A stretch of 64,000 bases of DNA from Candidatus Avelusimicrobium aviculae (lineage in GTDB: Bacteria > Elusimicrobiota > Elusimicrobia > Elusimicrobiales > Elusimicrobiaceae). This document shows positions 24,070 through 32,716 of the stretch, one piece after another (the first letter of the stretch is position 1; each line of letters opens with the position of its first letter). Under the pieces are notes generated by a model that saw nothing but the letters and a program-made list of their open reading frames with translations, made no database searches and was not told the origin of the DNA. The translations under genes were made by a program, and so were the position numbers. Location of the stretch: contig CALUXF010000003.1 in the NCBI GenBank assembly GCA_944324655.1, forward strand, positions 1-64,000, read 5' to 3'.

Positions 24070-25512
24070 ATGGAACTGCAAGCGCTTTTAGACAAATTTA
24101 AAGAATACAATCCAAACAGCTCTGGCGATTTAATCGCCAAAGCGTATCACTTTGCCGAAAAAGCGCACGAACACCAAAAAAGAGAAAGCGGCGAGCCTTA
24201 CTTTACCCATTGTTACCATGTGGCGGACATTTTGCTGGATTTTAAAATGGACGAAGACACCATCTGCGCCGGCCTTTTGCACGACACGGTGGAAGATACG
24301 GACGTAAAACTGGAAGATTTAAAACGGGAATTTAATAAAGAAGTAGCCCACATGGTGCAAGGCGTTACCAAAATAAGCGATTTAAAATTTTCTTCTACGG
24401 ACGAAGAAACCGTGGAAAACTGGCGCAAAATGCTGATTGCCGTGGCGGAAGACGTGCGCGTGATTCTAATCAAACTGGCGGACCGCACCCATAATATGCG
24501 CACGATGGACGTTATGCCCCCGGACAAGCAAAAATTTAAAGCCTACGAAACCCTAACCCTTTACGCCCCGCTAGCCCAGCGCCTGGGTATGTTTACCATT
24601 AAAACGGATTTGGAAGACCTTTCTTTTAAATACCTGCACCCCTTGGAATACAATAATTTAAAACAACAGGTGGAAGCCCGCACGGCGGACCGCCAAGCCG
24701 CGCTGGACGCGTTTAAGCAGCAACTGGAGCCCGCCCTGAAAGAAGAACAGCTGGACTACCGCCTCCTTTCCCGCGCAAAGAATTATTATTCCATTTACCG
24801 CAAAATGCAAAAGCACCAGTGTTCCTTTCAGGAAATACAAGACTCCCTGGGGGTACGCATTATCACCAAAACCGTGCAGGACTGTTACAAAGCGCTGGGG
24901 ATAGTACATTCCCGCTTTAAGCCCATTGCCGGCACTTTTACCGATTATATCGCCACCCCCAAAGCCAATATGTACCAAAGCATACACACCACGGTGCTGG
25001 GCCCCACGGGAGACATTGTGGAATTGCAAATCCGCACCGAGGACATGCACCGCACGTGTGAGTATGGTATCGCCGCGCATTGGCGCTACAAAATGGGAAA
25101 CGTAAAACACGATAAAAACTTTGACGAAAAAATAAACTGGATACGCCAATGGGTGGAATGGCAGCGGGATTTAACCGCCCCGCGCGAATTTCTGGAAGGG
25201 TTTAAAACGGACGTCAACCTGCAGCAAATTTTTGTGTTTACGCCGCGGGCGGACGTTAAATCCCTGCCGGAAGGGGCCACCCCCATTGATTTTGCCTACT
25301 CTATTCATACCGATATTGGCGACCATTATGTAGGAGCCATGGTAAACAAACGCATGGTACGCATGGACTATGTATTTAAAACCGGTGACGTGTGCGAAAT
25401 TATCACCCGCAAAAACAGCGAGCCCAAACGCGACTGGCTGGAATTTGCCCGCACCGCCGGGGCGCGCAGCCACATCAAACGTTACCTGCGCAGCAAGGGG
25501 GTGGATATTTAA
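24070..25512 (+). CDS. relA: short RelA/SpoT homologue (HD + synthetase + TGS)
   Basis: A 480-residue (p)ppGpp enzyme. Residues 25-160 form the HD hydrolase domain with HD at 71-72, YHVAD and KLADRTHNMRT intact. The synthetase domain (about 235-345) has RAKNYYSIYRKM, GVRIITK and ELQIRTEDMHRTCEYGIAAHW. A TGS domain begins near 388 (QIFVFTPRADVKSLPEGATPID). The protein stops about 35 residues after the TGS (RYLRSKGVDI), so the helical, zinc-finger/CC and ACT domains of the usual ~730-residue Rsh are absent. Both catalytic domains look functional. It is cotranscribed with lpxB, and its stop overlaps the next start (TAATG). Confidence 0.93.
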   Translation: MELQALLDKFKEYNPNSSGDLIAKAYHFAEKAHEHQKRESGEPYFTHCYHVADILLDFKMDEDTICAGLLHDTVEDTDVKLEDLKREFNKEVAHMVQGVTKISDLKFSSTDEETVENWRKMLIAVAEDVRVILIKLADRTHNMRTMDVMPPDKQKFKAYETLTLYAPLAQRLGMFTIKTDLEDLSFKYLHPLEYNNLKQQVEARTADRQAALDAFKQQLEPALKEEQLDYRLLSRAKNYYSIYRKMQKHQCSFQEIQDSLGVRIITKTVQDCYKALGIVHSRFKPIAGTFTDYIATPKANMYQSIHTTVLGPTGDIVELQIRTEDMHRTCEYGIAAHWRYKMGNVKHDKNFDEKINWIRQWVEWQRDLTAPREFLEGFKTDVNLQQIFVFTPRADVKSLPEGATPIDFAYSIHTDIGDHYVGAMVNKRMVRMDYVFKTGDVCEIITRKNSEPKRDWLEFARTAGARSHIKRYLRSKGVDI

Positions 25513-25817
25513 TGTTGTTTTGTCCTAAATGTTCTCAAGAAATTGATGAGCGGGATAATTTTTGCCGCCGGTGCGGCAAATCCCTCAAACCCGGAACGGG
25601 CTTTTGGTATTCCCACTCCGGCATTATCTTGCTTACGCTGGTCTTGGGGCCTTTCGCGCTGATACCCGTGTATTTGTCTAAAATTTTAAGCACCACGGCA
25701 AAAACCGTTTATTGCGTGGTGATTTCTCTGTTCACCGTTTATTTGGGTTACGTTTGCTGGCAAATTTTTACCCTCACGCAGCAAATGTTAAGTACCACCT
25801 TATCCCTGCCTTATTAA
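25512..25817 (+). CDS. zinc-ribbon membrane protein
   Basis: A 101-residue protein opening with a zinc ribbon (FCPKCSQEIDERDNFCRRCGKSL, cysteines C4, C7, C18, C21) followed by two membrane helices (about 35-55 and 66-90). The start codon overlaps the rsh stop by one base, so it is translated by coupling. Family not recognised beyond the zinc-ribbon/TM class; such proteins are often envelope sensors or chaperones. Confidence 0.85.
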   Translation: MLFCPKCSQEIDERDNFCRRCGKSLKPGTGFWYSHSGIILLTLVLGPFALIPVYLSKILSTTAKTVYCVVISLFTVYLGYVCWQIFTLTQQMLSTTLSLPY

Positions 25818-25890
25818 AAAAAACCGCTGGCTATATATATATTTTGTAAAATAAAGAGTACCCTTTTGATTAAAAATAAGGAGAAATAGA

Positions 25891-27207
25891 ATGAGTTCAG
25901 AAGTTGCTAACACTGTAAAGCTGGAAAAACAGCCCGCAGGCTTGTACCTCTGTTTCTTTGCGGAAATGTGGGAACGCTTCAGCTATTATGCTATGCGCGG
26001 CATTTTGGTGCTTTACCTCATTAAAGTACTGGAATTTTCCGAAAGCCACGCCAGCCGTTTTTACGGCGCCGTGACCAGCTTGATTTACTTGAGCCCTCTT
26101 ATCGGCGGTTATATTGCCGACCGTTTTTGGGGCCAGCGCCGGGCCATCATCTGCGGCGGTATTCTGATTGCATTAGGCCAATTTTCCATTGCGGCCCACC
26201 CGTCTTTGATGTTCCTGTACATGGGCATTACCTTAATTGTATTGGGTAACGGTCTGTTTAAACCTAACATCTCCACCCTGGTAGGGGAATTGTATGAAAA
26301 GAATGACCCCCGCCGCGACGCCGGTTTTACCATTTTCTACATGGGTATTAACTTAGGCGCCTTTATCTGCAACTTTGTGGCCGGTACTTTGGCCGAAAAA
26401 GTGGGTTTCCACTGGGGCTTTGCGGCTGCCGGCGTGGGTATGGTATTAGGGTTGGCTGTGTTTGTGTGGGGCAAAAACAAATTCTTGCAAGGCCAGGGCA
26501 AAAAACCCAAAAAGCTGAGCAAAGAAGAAAAATTGGCCCATCCCAATAATCCATTAACCCTGGAAGAAAAACAGCGCATCGCCGTGATTTTCATTATGGC
26601 GTTTTTCAGCATTTTCTTCTGGTCCGCTTTTGAACAAGCGGGCGCTTCTTTAACCATCTTTGCCGAAAAGTTCACCGACCGCCATATATTCGGCTGGGAA
26701 ATGCCTACTTCTTGGTTCCAAAGCGTAAACCCGATGTTCATCATTTTGTTTGCGCCGTTGTTTTCCAAATTATGGATTAAACTGGCCAAAAAAGGGCTGG
26801 AACCTTCCACCCCTGCTAAATTTACGTGGGCTTTTATGTCCTTGGCGTTTGGCTTTTTAATCTTGGTGGCGGCGTCTTACGTCATTCAAACCACCGGTGT
26901 TAAAGTGGGTATTTTCTGGCTTACGTTTGCCTATATGTTCCACACTATGGGCGAACTGTGCTTGTCCCCGGTGGGCCTGTCCTTAGTAACCAAATTGGCG
27001 CCTTTGCGCTTTGCCTCTTTGCTTATGGGTACTTGGTTCTTAGCCAACGCGGCCGCCAATTTTACGGCTGGTTTCTATTCCGGCTACTTTGGGCACATCA
27101 GCAATGTCCAATTCTTTGGCTGGTTAGTGGTCATGCCGTTAATCGGCGGCGGTATTTTGATGCTGCTGCGCAAGAAAATCATCCAGTGGATGAACGGCAT
27201 CCAATAA
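25891..27207 (+). CDS. POT-family proton-dependent peptide transporter
   Basis: A 438-residue major facilitator protein of the proton:di-/tripeptide (PTR2/POT) family with 12 or more membrane helices. Diagnostic residues: AEMWERFSYYAMRGILVLYL (the ExxERFxYY motif on helix 1), GGYIADRFWGQRRAI, GNGLFKPNISTLVGELY and FTIFYMGINLGAF. It imports small peptides using the proton gradient. GGAG precedes ATG 25891. Own promoter likely; terminator at 27228-27256. Amino acids from peptides would feed the 2-oxoacid oxidoreductase and glycine cleavage genes in this window. Confidence 0.95.
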   Translation: MSSEVANTVKLEKQPAGLYLCFFAEMWERFSYYAMRGILVLYLIKVLEFSESHASRFYGAVTSLIYLSPLIGGYIADRFWGQRRAIICGGILIALGQFSIAAHPSLMFLYMGITLIVLGNGLFKPNISTLVGELYEKNDPRRDAGFTIFYMGINLGAFICNFVAGTLAEKVGFHWGFAAAGVGMVLGLAVFVWGKNKFLQGQGKKPKKLSKEEKLAHPNNPLTLEEKQRIAVIFIMAFFSIFFWSAFEQAGASLTIFAEKFTDRHIFGWEMPTSWFQSVNPMFIILFAPLFSKLWIKLAKKGLEPSTPAKFTWAFMSLAFGFLILVAASYVIQTTGVKVGIFWLTFAYMFHTMGELCLSPVGLSLVTKLAPLRFASLLMGTWFLANAAANFTAGFYSGYFGHISNVQFFGWLVVMPLIGGGILMLLRKKIIQWMNGIQ

Positions 27208-27227
27208 AAAATCTGTTGTTAAAATTA

Positions 27228-27256
27228 AACCCCGCTTATACAAGCGGGGTTTTTTA
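27228..27256 (+). terminator. intrinsic terminator
   Basis: Ten-bp stem AACCCCGCTT/AAGCGGGGTT, loop ATAC, then a T run. Confidence 0.9.
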
Positions 27257-27522
27257 TTATCCTGTCTAGTATACTCCCTTGCTTTGGCCAAGGTCATGGT
27301 ATATTCCCCGCATAGGAAAAGGCCTATAAAAGCCCAAACAAGCTGTTTTTATTTCAACCCGTACAAAGAATCCCGCGCATATAAAATATAAAAATAAATA
27401 AAGGACAAATTTTCATCTACAAACATTTATCTAATTATTTCCCGCCGTTTATTTGACATCCATTGGGAAAAACAAGCACAAACGTTTCTTTGAGGCAAAG
27501 GCCCGCTCATAATAAACGTTTT
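27257..27522. other. intergenic stretch without a gene
   Basis: A/T-rich, no open frame with coding character, no ribosome-binding site, and no hairpin larger than a short CTTGGCCAAG-type palindrome. I see nothing functional here besides the terminators at either end. Confidence 0.6.
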
Positions 27523-27552
27523 ACAAAAACAAAACCCGCCTTTGGGGCGGGT
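27523..27552 (-). terminator. terminator of the gatCA-nudix operon
   Basis: Minus-strand stem ACCCGCC/GGCGGGT followed by TTTTGTTTTT, 23 bases after the Nudix stop. Confidence 0.8.
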
Positions 27553-27574
27553 ATAAAAACAAACGAAGCGGGAA

Positions 27575-28027
27575 TTATTCTTCCGCCGGTTCGGTTTCCA
27601 AATCCTCCGCCGGCTCTATATGAAAGGAAGCCAACAGCATATCCACCAAGCGTATATCACTGGGGTATTGAACCAGTTCCCTGGCTTTAGCTAAAGATAC
27701 CCAGCGGATAGAAATAATTTCAGAAGCGTCATGCTTGCCAATGCGGCCCAGCTTTTTCATTAAATACCACTGGACCATCTTTTTGACGTAGTTTCCCTGA
27801 AACGTAAACGCATATTTTACCCGAATCATCGGCCGGACGATGACCGCCTTATAACCGGTTTCTTCCAGCACTTCGCGCAGGGCGGCCTGCCGGGGGGTTT
27901 CACCCGGCTCAATATGGCCTTTGGGAAAAGTCCAAATCTTTTTCCCTTTCATATTCTTGACTTGGACCAGCAACACTTTCCGCCCGTCCAAAATCACGCC
28001 GCCGCACGAAAATTCGGATACGATCAT
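27575..28027 (-). CDS. Nudix hydrolase
   Basis: A 150-residue Nudix protein with an intact box at residues 37-59: G, five residues, E, seven residues, REVLEETG, including all metal-binding glutamates. These enzymes cleave X-linked nucleoside diphosphates; the sequence around WTFPKGHIEPGE resembles the Ap4A/diadenosine and MutT-like group, but the substrate cannot be told. The start overlaps the gatA stop by four bases (ATGA), so translation is coupled. The last 20 residues are acidic and low complexity. Confidence 0.9.
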   Translation of the reverse strand: MIVSEFSCGGVILDGRKVLLVQVKNMKGKKIWTFPKGHIEPGETPRQAALREVLEETGYKAVIVRPMIRVKYAFTFQGNYVKKMVQWYLMKKLGRIGKHDASEIISIRWVSLAKARELVQYPSDIRLVDMLLASFHIEPAEDLETEPAEE

Positions 28028-29439
28028 AACCCCTTCTCAAAGTTATACGCTACGTTTAAGGCCGCTTCTTCTTTTAAAATGGGAGCATAAAACTGCACGC
28101 CTATGGGCAGGCCTTGTTCGTCCTTGCCGCACGGCACGCTGATGCCGCCCAAACCGCCGATATTGCCTTGGCAGGTATATAAGTCCGCTAGATACAGGGC
28201 AAGCGGGTTTTCTTCATGCGCGCCCAGTTTAAAAGCCGTGGTGGGAGAAGTAGGCGTTAAAATAACGTCCACTTTCTCAAACGCTTTTTTGAAATCTTCC
28301 CGTATCAGTTCCCGCACTTTCATGGCTTTTAAAAAGCATTCTTCGTACCTTTCTGAAGTTAACGCATAGGTACCGATAATGATGCGTTTTTTAACTTCCA
28401 ACCCAAACGGCGCGCGGGAAAGTTCGTAATAATCATTCAGCCCTTTGGCGTTTTTAGCCGCGTAACCGTAGCGGATGCCGTCATAACGACCCAGGTTGGA
28501 GGAAGCCTCCGCGCTGGTGATAATGTAGTAACACGGGGCGGAATATTTGGCGTACGGCACGTCCACCTCCACCAGTTCCGCGCCCTTGGCTTGCAGGGTC
28601 TTGGCGGCCGCTTCAATTTTTTCTTTGATAACCGGGTTTAAGCCGTCCAAAAAGCCTTTGGGCATACCCACGCGTACGCCTTTTAAACCGTCAGTAAACA
28701 ATTTTTCATATTCCGGGACGGGCGCGTCTAACGAAGTGGAATCATTAGGGTCTTTGCCGCTAAGCACTTCCAGCACTTTGGCGCAGTCCGCCACGGTGTG
28801 GGTAAGCACGCCCACCTGGTCCGCGCTGGAGGCAAAAGCAATTATCCCGTAGCGGGAAATACGCCCGTAGCCGGGCTTCATGCCCACTACGCCGCAAAAA
28901 CCGGCCGGCTGGCGGACCGAACCGCCCGTATCCGTACCCAAAGCAACCGGCACCATGCCGCTGGCTACCGCCGCCGCACTGCCGCCGGAGCTTCCGCCCG
29001 GGACGCGCTCCAAATCCATCGGGTTGCGCACCGGGCCGTAAACGGAAGTTTGGTTGCTGCTGCCCATGGCAAATTCATCCATATTCGCGCGGCCTATAAT
29101 CACCGCGTCCGCCGCCAACAGTTTTTCCACCACGGTAGAGTTATACGGGGCGACGTAATTTTCCAGCATTTTGGAACAGCAGGTGGCTTTGTGACCTTTG
29201 TATAAAATGTTGTCTTTAATCGCTACCGGTACACCGGCCAGCGGGCCCAGTTTTTCCCCACGGGCTTTTTTGGCGTCCACCGCTTGGGCTTGCTTTAGGG
29301 CGTCATCTTCCCATACTTCCACAAAGGCGTTGATTTGGGGGTTTAACTCTTTAATTTTATCCAAGCAGGCGCGGGTTACGTCTTCAGCCGTGCGCTTGCC
29401 GGAAAGAATATCATTTAAAATTTCAGAAACTGTCATCAT
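28024..29439 (-). CDS. gatA: aspartyl/glutamyl-tRNA amidotransferase subunit A
   Basis: A 471-residue amidase-signature protein that releases ammonia from glutamine for the amidation of Glu-tRNA-Gln or Asp-tRNA-Asn. The Ser-cisSer-Lys triad is in place: K75 (AIKDN), S150 (PGGSSGGS) and S174 (TDTGGSVRQPA), with the same spacings as in characterised GatA. Length normal. It follows gatC by one base and overlaps the Nudix gene. No gatB is in the window, so the complex needs a distant gene. Two ATG codons (29439 and 29436) are possible starts. The glutaminyl-tRNA found at 12-85 could be the substrate. Confidence 0.96.
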   Translation of the reverse strand: MMTVSEILNDILSGKRTAEDVTRACLDKIKELNPQINAFVEVWEDDALKQAQAVDAKKARGEKLGPLAGVPVAIKDNILYKGHKATCCSKMLENYVAPYNSTVVEKLLAADAVIIGRANMDEFAMGSSNQTSVYGPVRNPMDLERVPGGSSGGSAAAVASGMVPVALGTDTGGSVRQPAGFCGVVGMKPGYGRISRYGIIAFASSADQVGVLTHTVADCAKVLEVLSGKDPNDSTSLDAPVPEYEKLFTDGLKGVRVGMPKGFLDGLNPVIKEKIEAAAKTLQAKGAELVEVDVPYAKYSAPCYYIITSAEASSNLGRYDGIRYGYAAKNAKGLNDYYELSRAPFGLEVKKRIIIGTYALTSERYEECFLKAMKVRELIREDFKKAFEKVDVILTPTSPTTAFKLGAHEENPLALYLADLYTCQGNIGGLGGISVPCGKDEQGLPIGVQFYAPILKEEAALNVAYNFEKGL

Positions 29440-29440
29440 A

Positions 29441-29722
29441 TTAAAGCACCTTTTTTACTTTGGCACAGTCGTCTTGTTCTTCATTAAAAGCGGAAATAAG
29501 CGTGCGGGCCAGGGCCGGGTCCTGCTTAGGCTCATCATGGCGCATATGCGCGCTGTGGGCGGTTTGCGTAAGTTCCACCCCGTCCGTATTTACGGCTTTT
29601 AATTCGTCCACCCATTTAAACAGGGCTTCCAGCTGTTCTTTATAAATATCGGCTTCTTGGCCGGTTACCTGCATTTTGGCCAATTTGCCGGAAAGTTCTA
29701 CGTCTTTTTTGGTTATTTCCAT
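29441..29722 (-). CDS. gatC: aspartyl/glutamyl-tRNA amidotransferase subunit C
   Basis: A 93-residue GatC, the small stabilising subunit that wraps round the GatA-GatB interface. MEITKKDVELSGKLAKMQVTGQEADIY and the LSxLA-like N-terminal helix, plus the C-terminal LRHDE-type motif (MRHDEPKQD), are typical. Start at ATG 29722, with AGGAG 11 bases upstream; the longer open frame beyond it is not coding. First gene of gatC-gatA-nudix. Confidence 0.94.
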   Translation of the reverse strand: MEITKKDVELSGKLAKMQVTGQEADIYKEQLEALFKWVDELKAVNTDGVELTQTAHSAHMRHDEPKQDPALARTLISAFNEEQDDCAKVKKVL

Positions 29723-29818
29723 AGTTTTGTGCACTCCTAGAAAGTATATTTTATATAATAATGGGGCCGCTTGGCTAGCTACGCGCGCTGCGCGCGCACA
29801 CGGCGGCAAGGGGGTATT

Positions 29819-30184
29819 ATGACACAAGAAGAAAATATTTGCCACACCTGCAAGAATGATCCGGCCCAACGGGACGATTGCCGCTGCACGCGCGACGGCA
29901 AAAACTGCATCAACACGCATTTTACGCTGGCATTGGTGGCGGTGATTTTTTCCTGCGCGGGGGGATTTTTTTCCATCGCTATTGCGCTGGCGGCTTTAAT
30001 ACTGTCTTTACGCGCGCAGGACTTGATTAAAAACGACTTGTTAGAAGAAGCCAAAAGCATGGCTTTTTGGTCCGCCCTGTTCAGTTGGCTGACCATACTT
30101 ATCGCCATACTGCCCATTATTGCGGTGTTCTTTTTTGGCGGGGCCATATTAGCCGCTTTAGGAGCCATTTTAGCCGCCGCGTAA
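29819..30184 (+). CDS. CD225/dispanin-like membrane protein with Cys-rich N-terminus
   Basis: A 121-residue protein. Residues 1-33 hold six cysteines (CHTCKND..., DCRCTRDGKNC) that could bind zinc. Then two or three membrane helices: ALVAVIFSCAGGFFSIAIALAALI (about 37-60), a short amphipathic linker with A.DLIKNDLLEEAKSMAFWS, and LTILIAILPIIAVFFFGGAILAAL. The layout helix, QDLIKN loop, EAK, W helix resembles the CD225/dispanin superfamily. Start ATG 29819 has AAGGGGG upstream. The leader contains a GC palindrome (GCGCGCTGCGCGC, near 29782-29796). Function unknown. Confidence 0.85.
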   Translation: MTQEENICHTCKNDPAQRDDCRCTRDGKNCINTHFTLALVAVIFSCAGGFFSIAIALAALILSLRAQDLIKNDLLEEAKSMAFWSALFSWLTILIAILPIIAVFFFGGAILAALGAILAAA

Positions 30185-30198
30185 CAGATATACAAAAT

Positions 30199-30230
30199 AA
30201 AAACTCCCCTTGTTACAGGGGAGTTTTTAT
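30199..30230. terminator. bidirectional terminator
   Basis: Twelve-bp stem AAAAACTCCCCT/AGGGGAGTTTTT, loop TGTTAC; between convergent genes. Confidence 0.92.
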
Positions 30231-30246
30231 TTAATAAAACACCCAA

Positions 30247-32712
30247 TTACAGTATTTCCAGCGGGGCGAATTTAAGCATAAAAGTGCGCCGCACGCCGTT
30301 GCCAAACAAAACGGTAATTTTGGCGCTCTCGCCGGAGCCGGCAATCTGCACGATTTTGCCCTGCCCAAACACCCCGTGTTTCACAAGTCCCCCCACGGCC
30401 ACGCCGTCCGCATTTTTTTGGGGCGGTTTCTGCTCTGCTGGCGGCTCAAACGCCGGGCGGGAAGAAGCCTGCGGGCGGGAATATAAAGACCCCAGCCCGG
30501 AAGACCCGCGGTAAGAGGACGTATAATCCAAATCATCATTATCTTCTATTTCATAGCCGTGGCTGTCATACTTTTTTTGGAAACGGCTGGCGGACGCATA
30601 CCCTTCAAACCCGTCTGAACGGCCCCCGCCAAAATTATTTTTGCCTTTCCAATAGCCATTGCCATAGTGTCCGCCATTATATCCGCCGGAAGCCGTGCCG
30701 CCGTACAAACCGTATTTGCTTTTAAAATCCGTAAAACGGGCTTGGCGGGCTTCGTGCTCTTCGCGCTCGCTTTCGTCCAGCAGGCCGCATTCGTATAAAA
30801 AGCGGGAAGGAACGTTTGTATACGTCTGCCCGAATTTGCGGCGGCTTTGCGCGTAAGACATAAACAGCTTTTCCCTCGCGCGCGTCATGGCTACGTAGCA
30901 AAGGCGGCGTTCTTCTTCCAGTTCGTCTTCGTCATCTTTGGCTATGGGGAAAAGGCCTTCCTCCAGCCCGGTAACAAACACATTGTTAAATTCCAGCCCT
31001 TTGGCCAGGTGCACCGTCATGAGTGTAACGGCGCCGCCTTCCGCGGCGGCGGAGTCGTCCTCACCGGACAAGAGGGAAATCTCCTGCAAAAAGTCAGAAA
31101 CGGACGGTTCCTTCTCCCCTTTTTCACAGCGTTCTTCGTACTCTTTAACGGCGTTGACCAAAGCATCCAAGTTCTGCAGGCGGCTTTCGGCTTCGGGGTC
31201 TTTTTCCATTTCCGCCCGAACGGCGGCCAAATAGCCGGATTCCTGCATAATTTTATTAAAAATATCGGCCGGGTCCGTCAGCAGCATATCCTGCCGCCAG
31301 CCGTTAAACAGTTTGGCTAAATTTAACGCCGCTTTGCACGCGGCGGAGCTAAGCCCTTCCACATACGGGGCTTGGGATAAAGCCTCAAAAAGGGAAATCT
31401 GTTTTTCTTCCGCATACGCGCTTAACCGGTCCTGCGCCACTTTGCCCAAGCCGCGGGTGGGCGTATTAATAATGCGAAGCAGACTGACGTTATCGGCCGG
31501 ATTAATTAAAATACGCGCGTAGCATAAAATATCTTTAATTTCTTTGCGGTCATAAAAGCGCACGGTTCCCACCAAACGGTAGGGGATTTGATACTGGCGG
31601 AAGCGGTCTTCAAAGCTGCGGCTTTGGGCGTTGGTGCGGTAAAAGACGGCGATATCTTTTAAACTGGCGCCGTATTCCTCCACCAACTGTTTGATGTGCT
31701 GGCTGACCCAGCGGGCTTCTTCCCCTTCGGTAAGCAGTTCCCGCACTTCAATAGGGTCGCCGGAGGTTTTGTCCGTAAACAGGCTTTTTTCTTTGCGCTT
31801 TTTGTTTTTGGTGATTAATTGGTTGGACGCGTCCAAAATCACTTTGGTGGAGCGGTAATTCTGCTCCAGCGTGATGGTTTTGGCGTCTTTAAAATCTTTT
31901 TCAAACTCCAAAATATTGCGGATATTGGCCCCGCGCCAGGAATAAATGCTTTGGTCCGGGTCCCCCACCACGCACAGCTTGCGGTGTTTGGCCGCCAGCA
32001 TGCGGGTAATCATGTATTGGGTATGGTTGGTATCCTGGTATTCGTCCACCAATACGTATTGGAAAAGGTCCTGATAATAATTTTTTACGTCTTCGTGGTC
32101 TCTTAGCAGTTCCACGGTTTTTACAAGCAGGTCTCCAAAGTCCAGCGCGCCGGCGGATTTGAGGCGCTGCTCGTATTTTTTGTACACTTCCGCCGCGCGG
32201 ATTTTATAATCTAACCCGGAAGCGGTGGCGGACTGCATCATGGTATCCGGAGAGACCAAGTCATCTTTGGCGCGGGAAATTAAAGACACAATTTGGTTAA
32301 TTTCTTTTTTAGGGTCTTTAATGCCCATTTGCTCCAAAATCAGGCTGACCACCTTTTTTTGGTCGCTGTCATCATAAATGGCAAAATCCCGCGTAAGGCC
32401 CAGTTTCTGCGCATGCTGGCGAAGCATGCGCACGCCCAAAGAGTGAAACGTATGTATCCACACCCGGCTGCCGGCGCCCGGTTCCAGCGCTTCCACGCGC
32501 TCGCGCATTTCCTGCGCGGCTTTATTGGTAAACGTAACCGCCAAAATGCGAAACGGATTGTATCCGTCCGCTATAAGCTTGGCTATTTTGGTAGTCAGCG
32601 TTTTGGTTTTGCCGGTGCCCGCCCCGGCCACAATTAAGCAGGGTCCGCCGTCATAATTAACGGCTTCCAGCTGCTGCGGGTTTAATGATTTTAAAGCTTC
32701 TTGTAAACTCAT
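30247..32712 (-). CDS. pcrA: UvrD/PcrA-family DNA helicase
   Basis: An 821-residue superfamily 1A helicase with Walker A GAGTGKTKTL (30-39), motif Ia TFTNKAAQEM, motif II VDEYQDTN, motif III DPDQSIYSWRGA, motif IV EQNYRS, motif V VHLAKGLEFNNVFV and motif VI VAMTRAREKL. It unwinds 3'-tailed DNA in repair and replication restart. Two additions: a Gly/Tyr/Asn-rich segment (about residues 670-705) and a C-terminal Tudor-like domain (GGLVKHGVFGQGKIVQI...APLEIL), the part by which PcrA/UvrD touches RNA polymerase. Upstream GNAT pseudogene ends 4 bases before the ATG. Confidence 0.96.
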   Translation of the reverse strand: MSLQEALKSLNPQQLEAVNYDGGPCLIVAGAGTGKTKTLTTKIAKLIADGYNPFRILAVTFTNKAAQEMRERVEALEPGAGSRVWIHTFHSLGVRMLRQHAQKLGLTRDFAIYDDSDQKKVVSLILEQMGIKDPKKEINQIVSLISRAKDDLVSPDTMMQSATASGLDYKIRAAEVYKKYEQRLKSAGALDFGDLLVKTVELLRDHEDVKNYYQDLFQYVLVDEYQDTNHTQYMITRMLAAKHRKLCVVGDPDQSIYSWRGANIRNILEFEKDFKDAKTITLEQNYRSTKVILDASNQLITKNKKRKEKSLFTDKTSGDPIEVRELLTEGEEARWVSQHIKQLVEEYGASLKDIAVFYRTNAQSRSFEDRFRQYQIPYRLVGTVRFYDRKEIKDILCYARILINPADNVSLLRIINTPTRGLGKVAQDRLSAYAEEKQISLFEALSQAPYVEGLSSAACKAALNLAKLFNGWRQDMLLTDPADIFNKIMQESGYLAAVRAEMEKDPEAESRLQNLDALVNAVKEYEERCEKGEKEPSVSDFLQEISLLSGEDDSAAAEGGAVTLMTVHLAKGLEFNNVFVTGLEEGLFPIAKDDEDELEEERRLCYVAMTRAREKLFMSYAQSRRKFGQTYTNVPSRFLYECGLLDESEREEHEARQARFTDFKSKYGLYGGTASGGYNGGHYGNGYWKGKNNFGGGRSDGFEGYASASRFQKKYDSHGYEIEDNDDLDYTSSYRGSSGLGSLYSRPQASSRPAFEPPAEQKPPQKNADGVAVGGLVKHGVFGQGKIVQIAGSGESAKITVLFGNGVRRTFMLKFAPLEIL

Positions 32713-32716
32713 TTTG

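Noticed and set aside
27463-27690. Plus-strand frame overlapping the Nudix gene end
   Set aside because: Antisense to the Nudix gene and its terminator; no ribosome-binding site.
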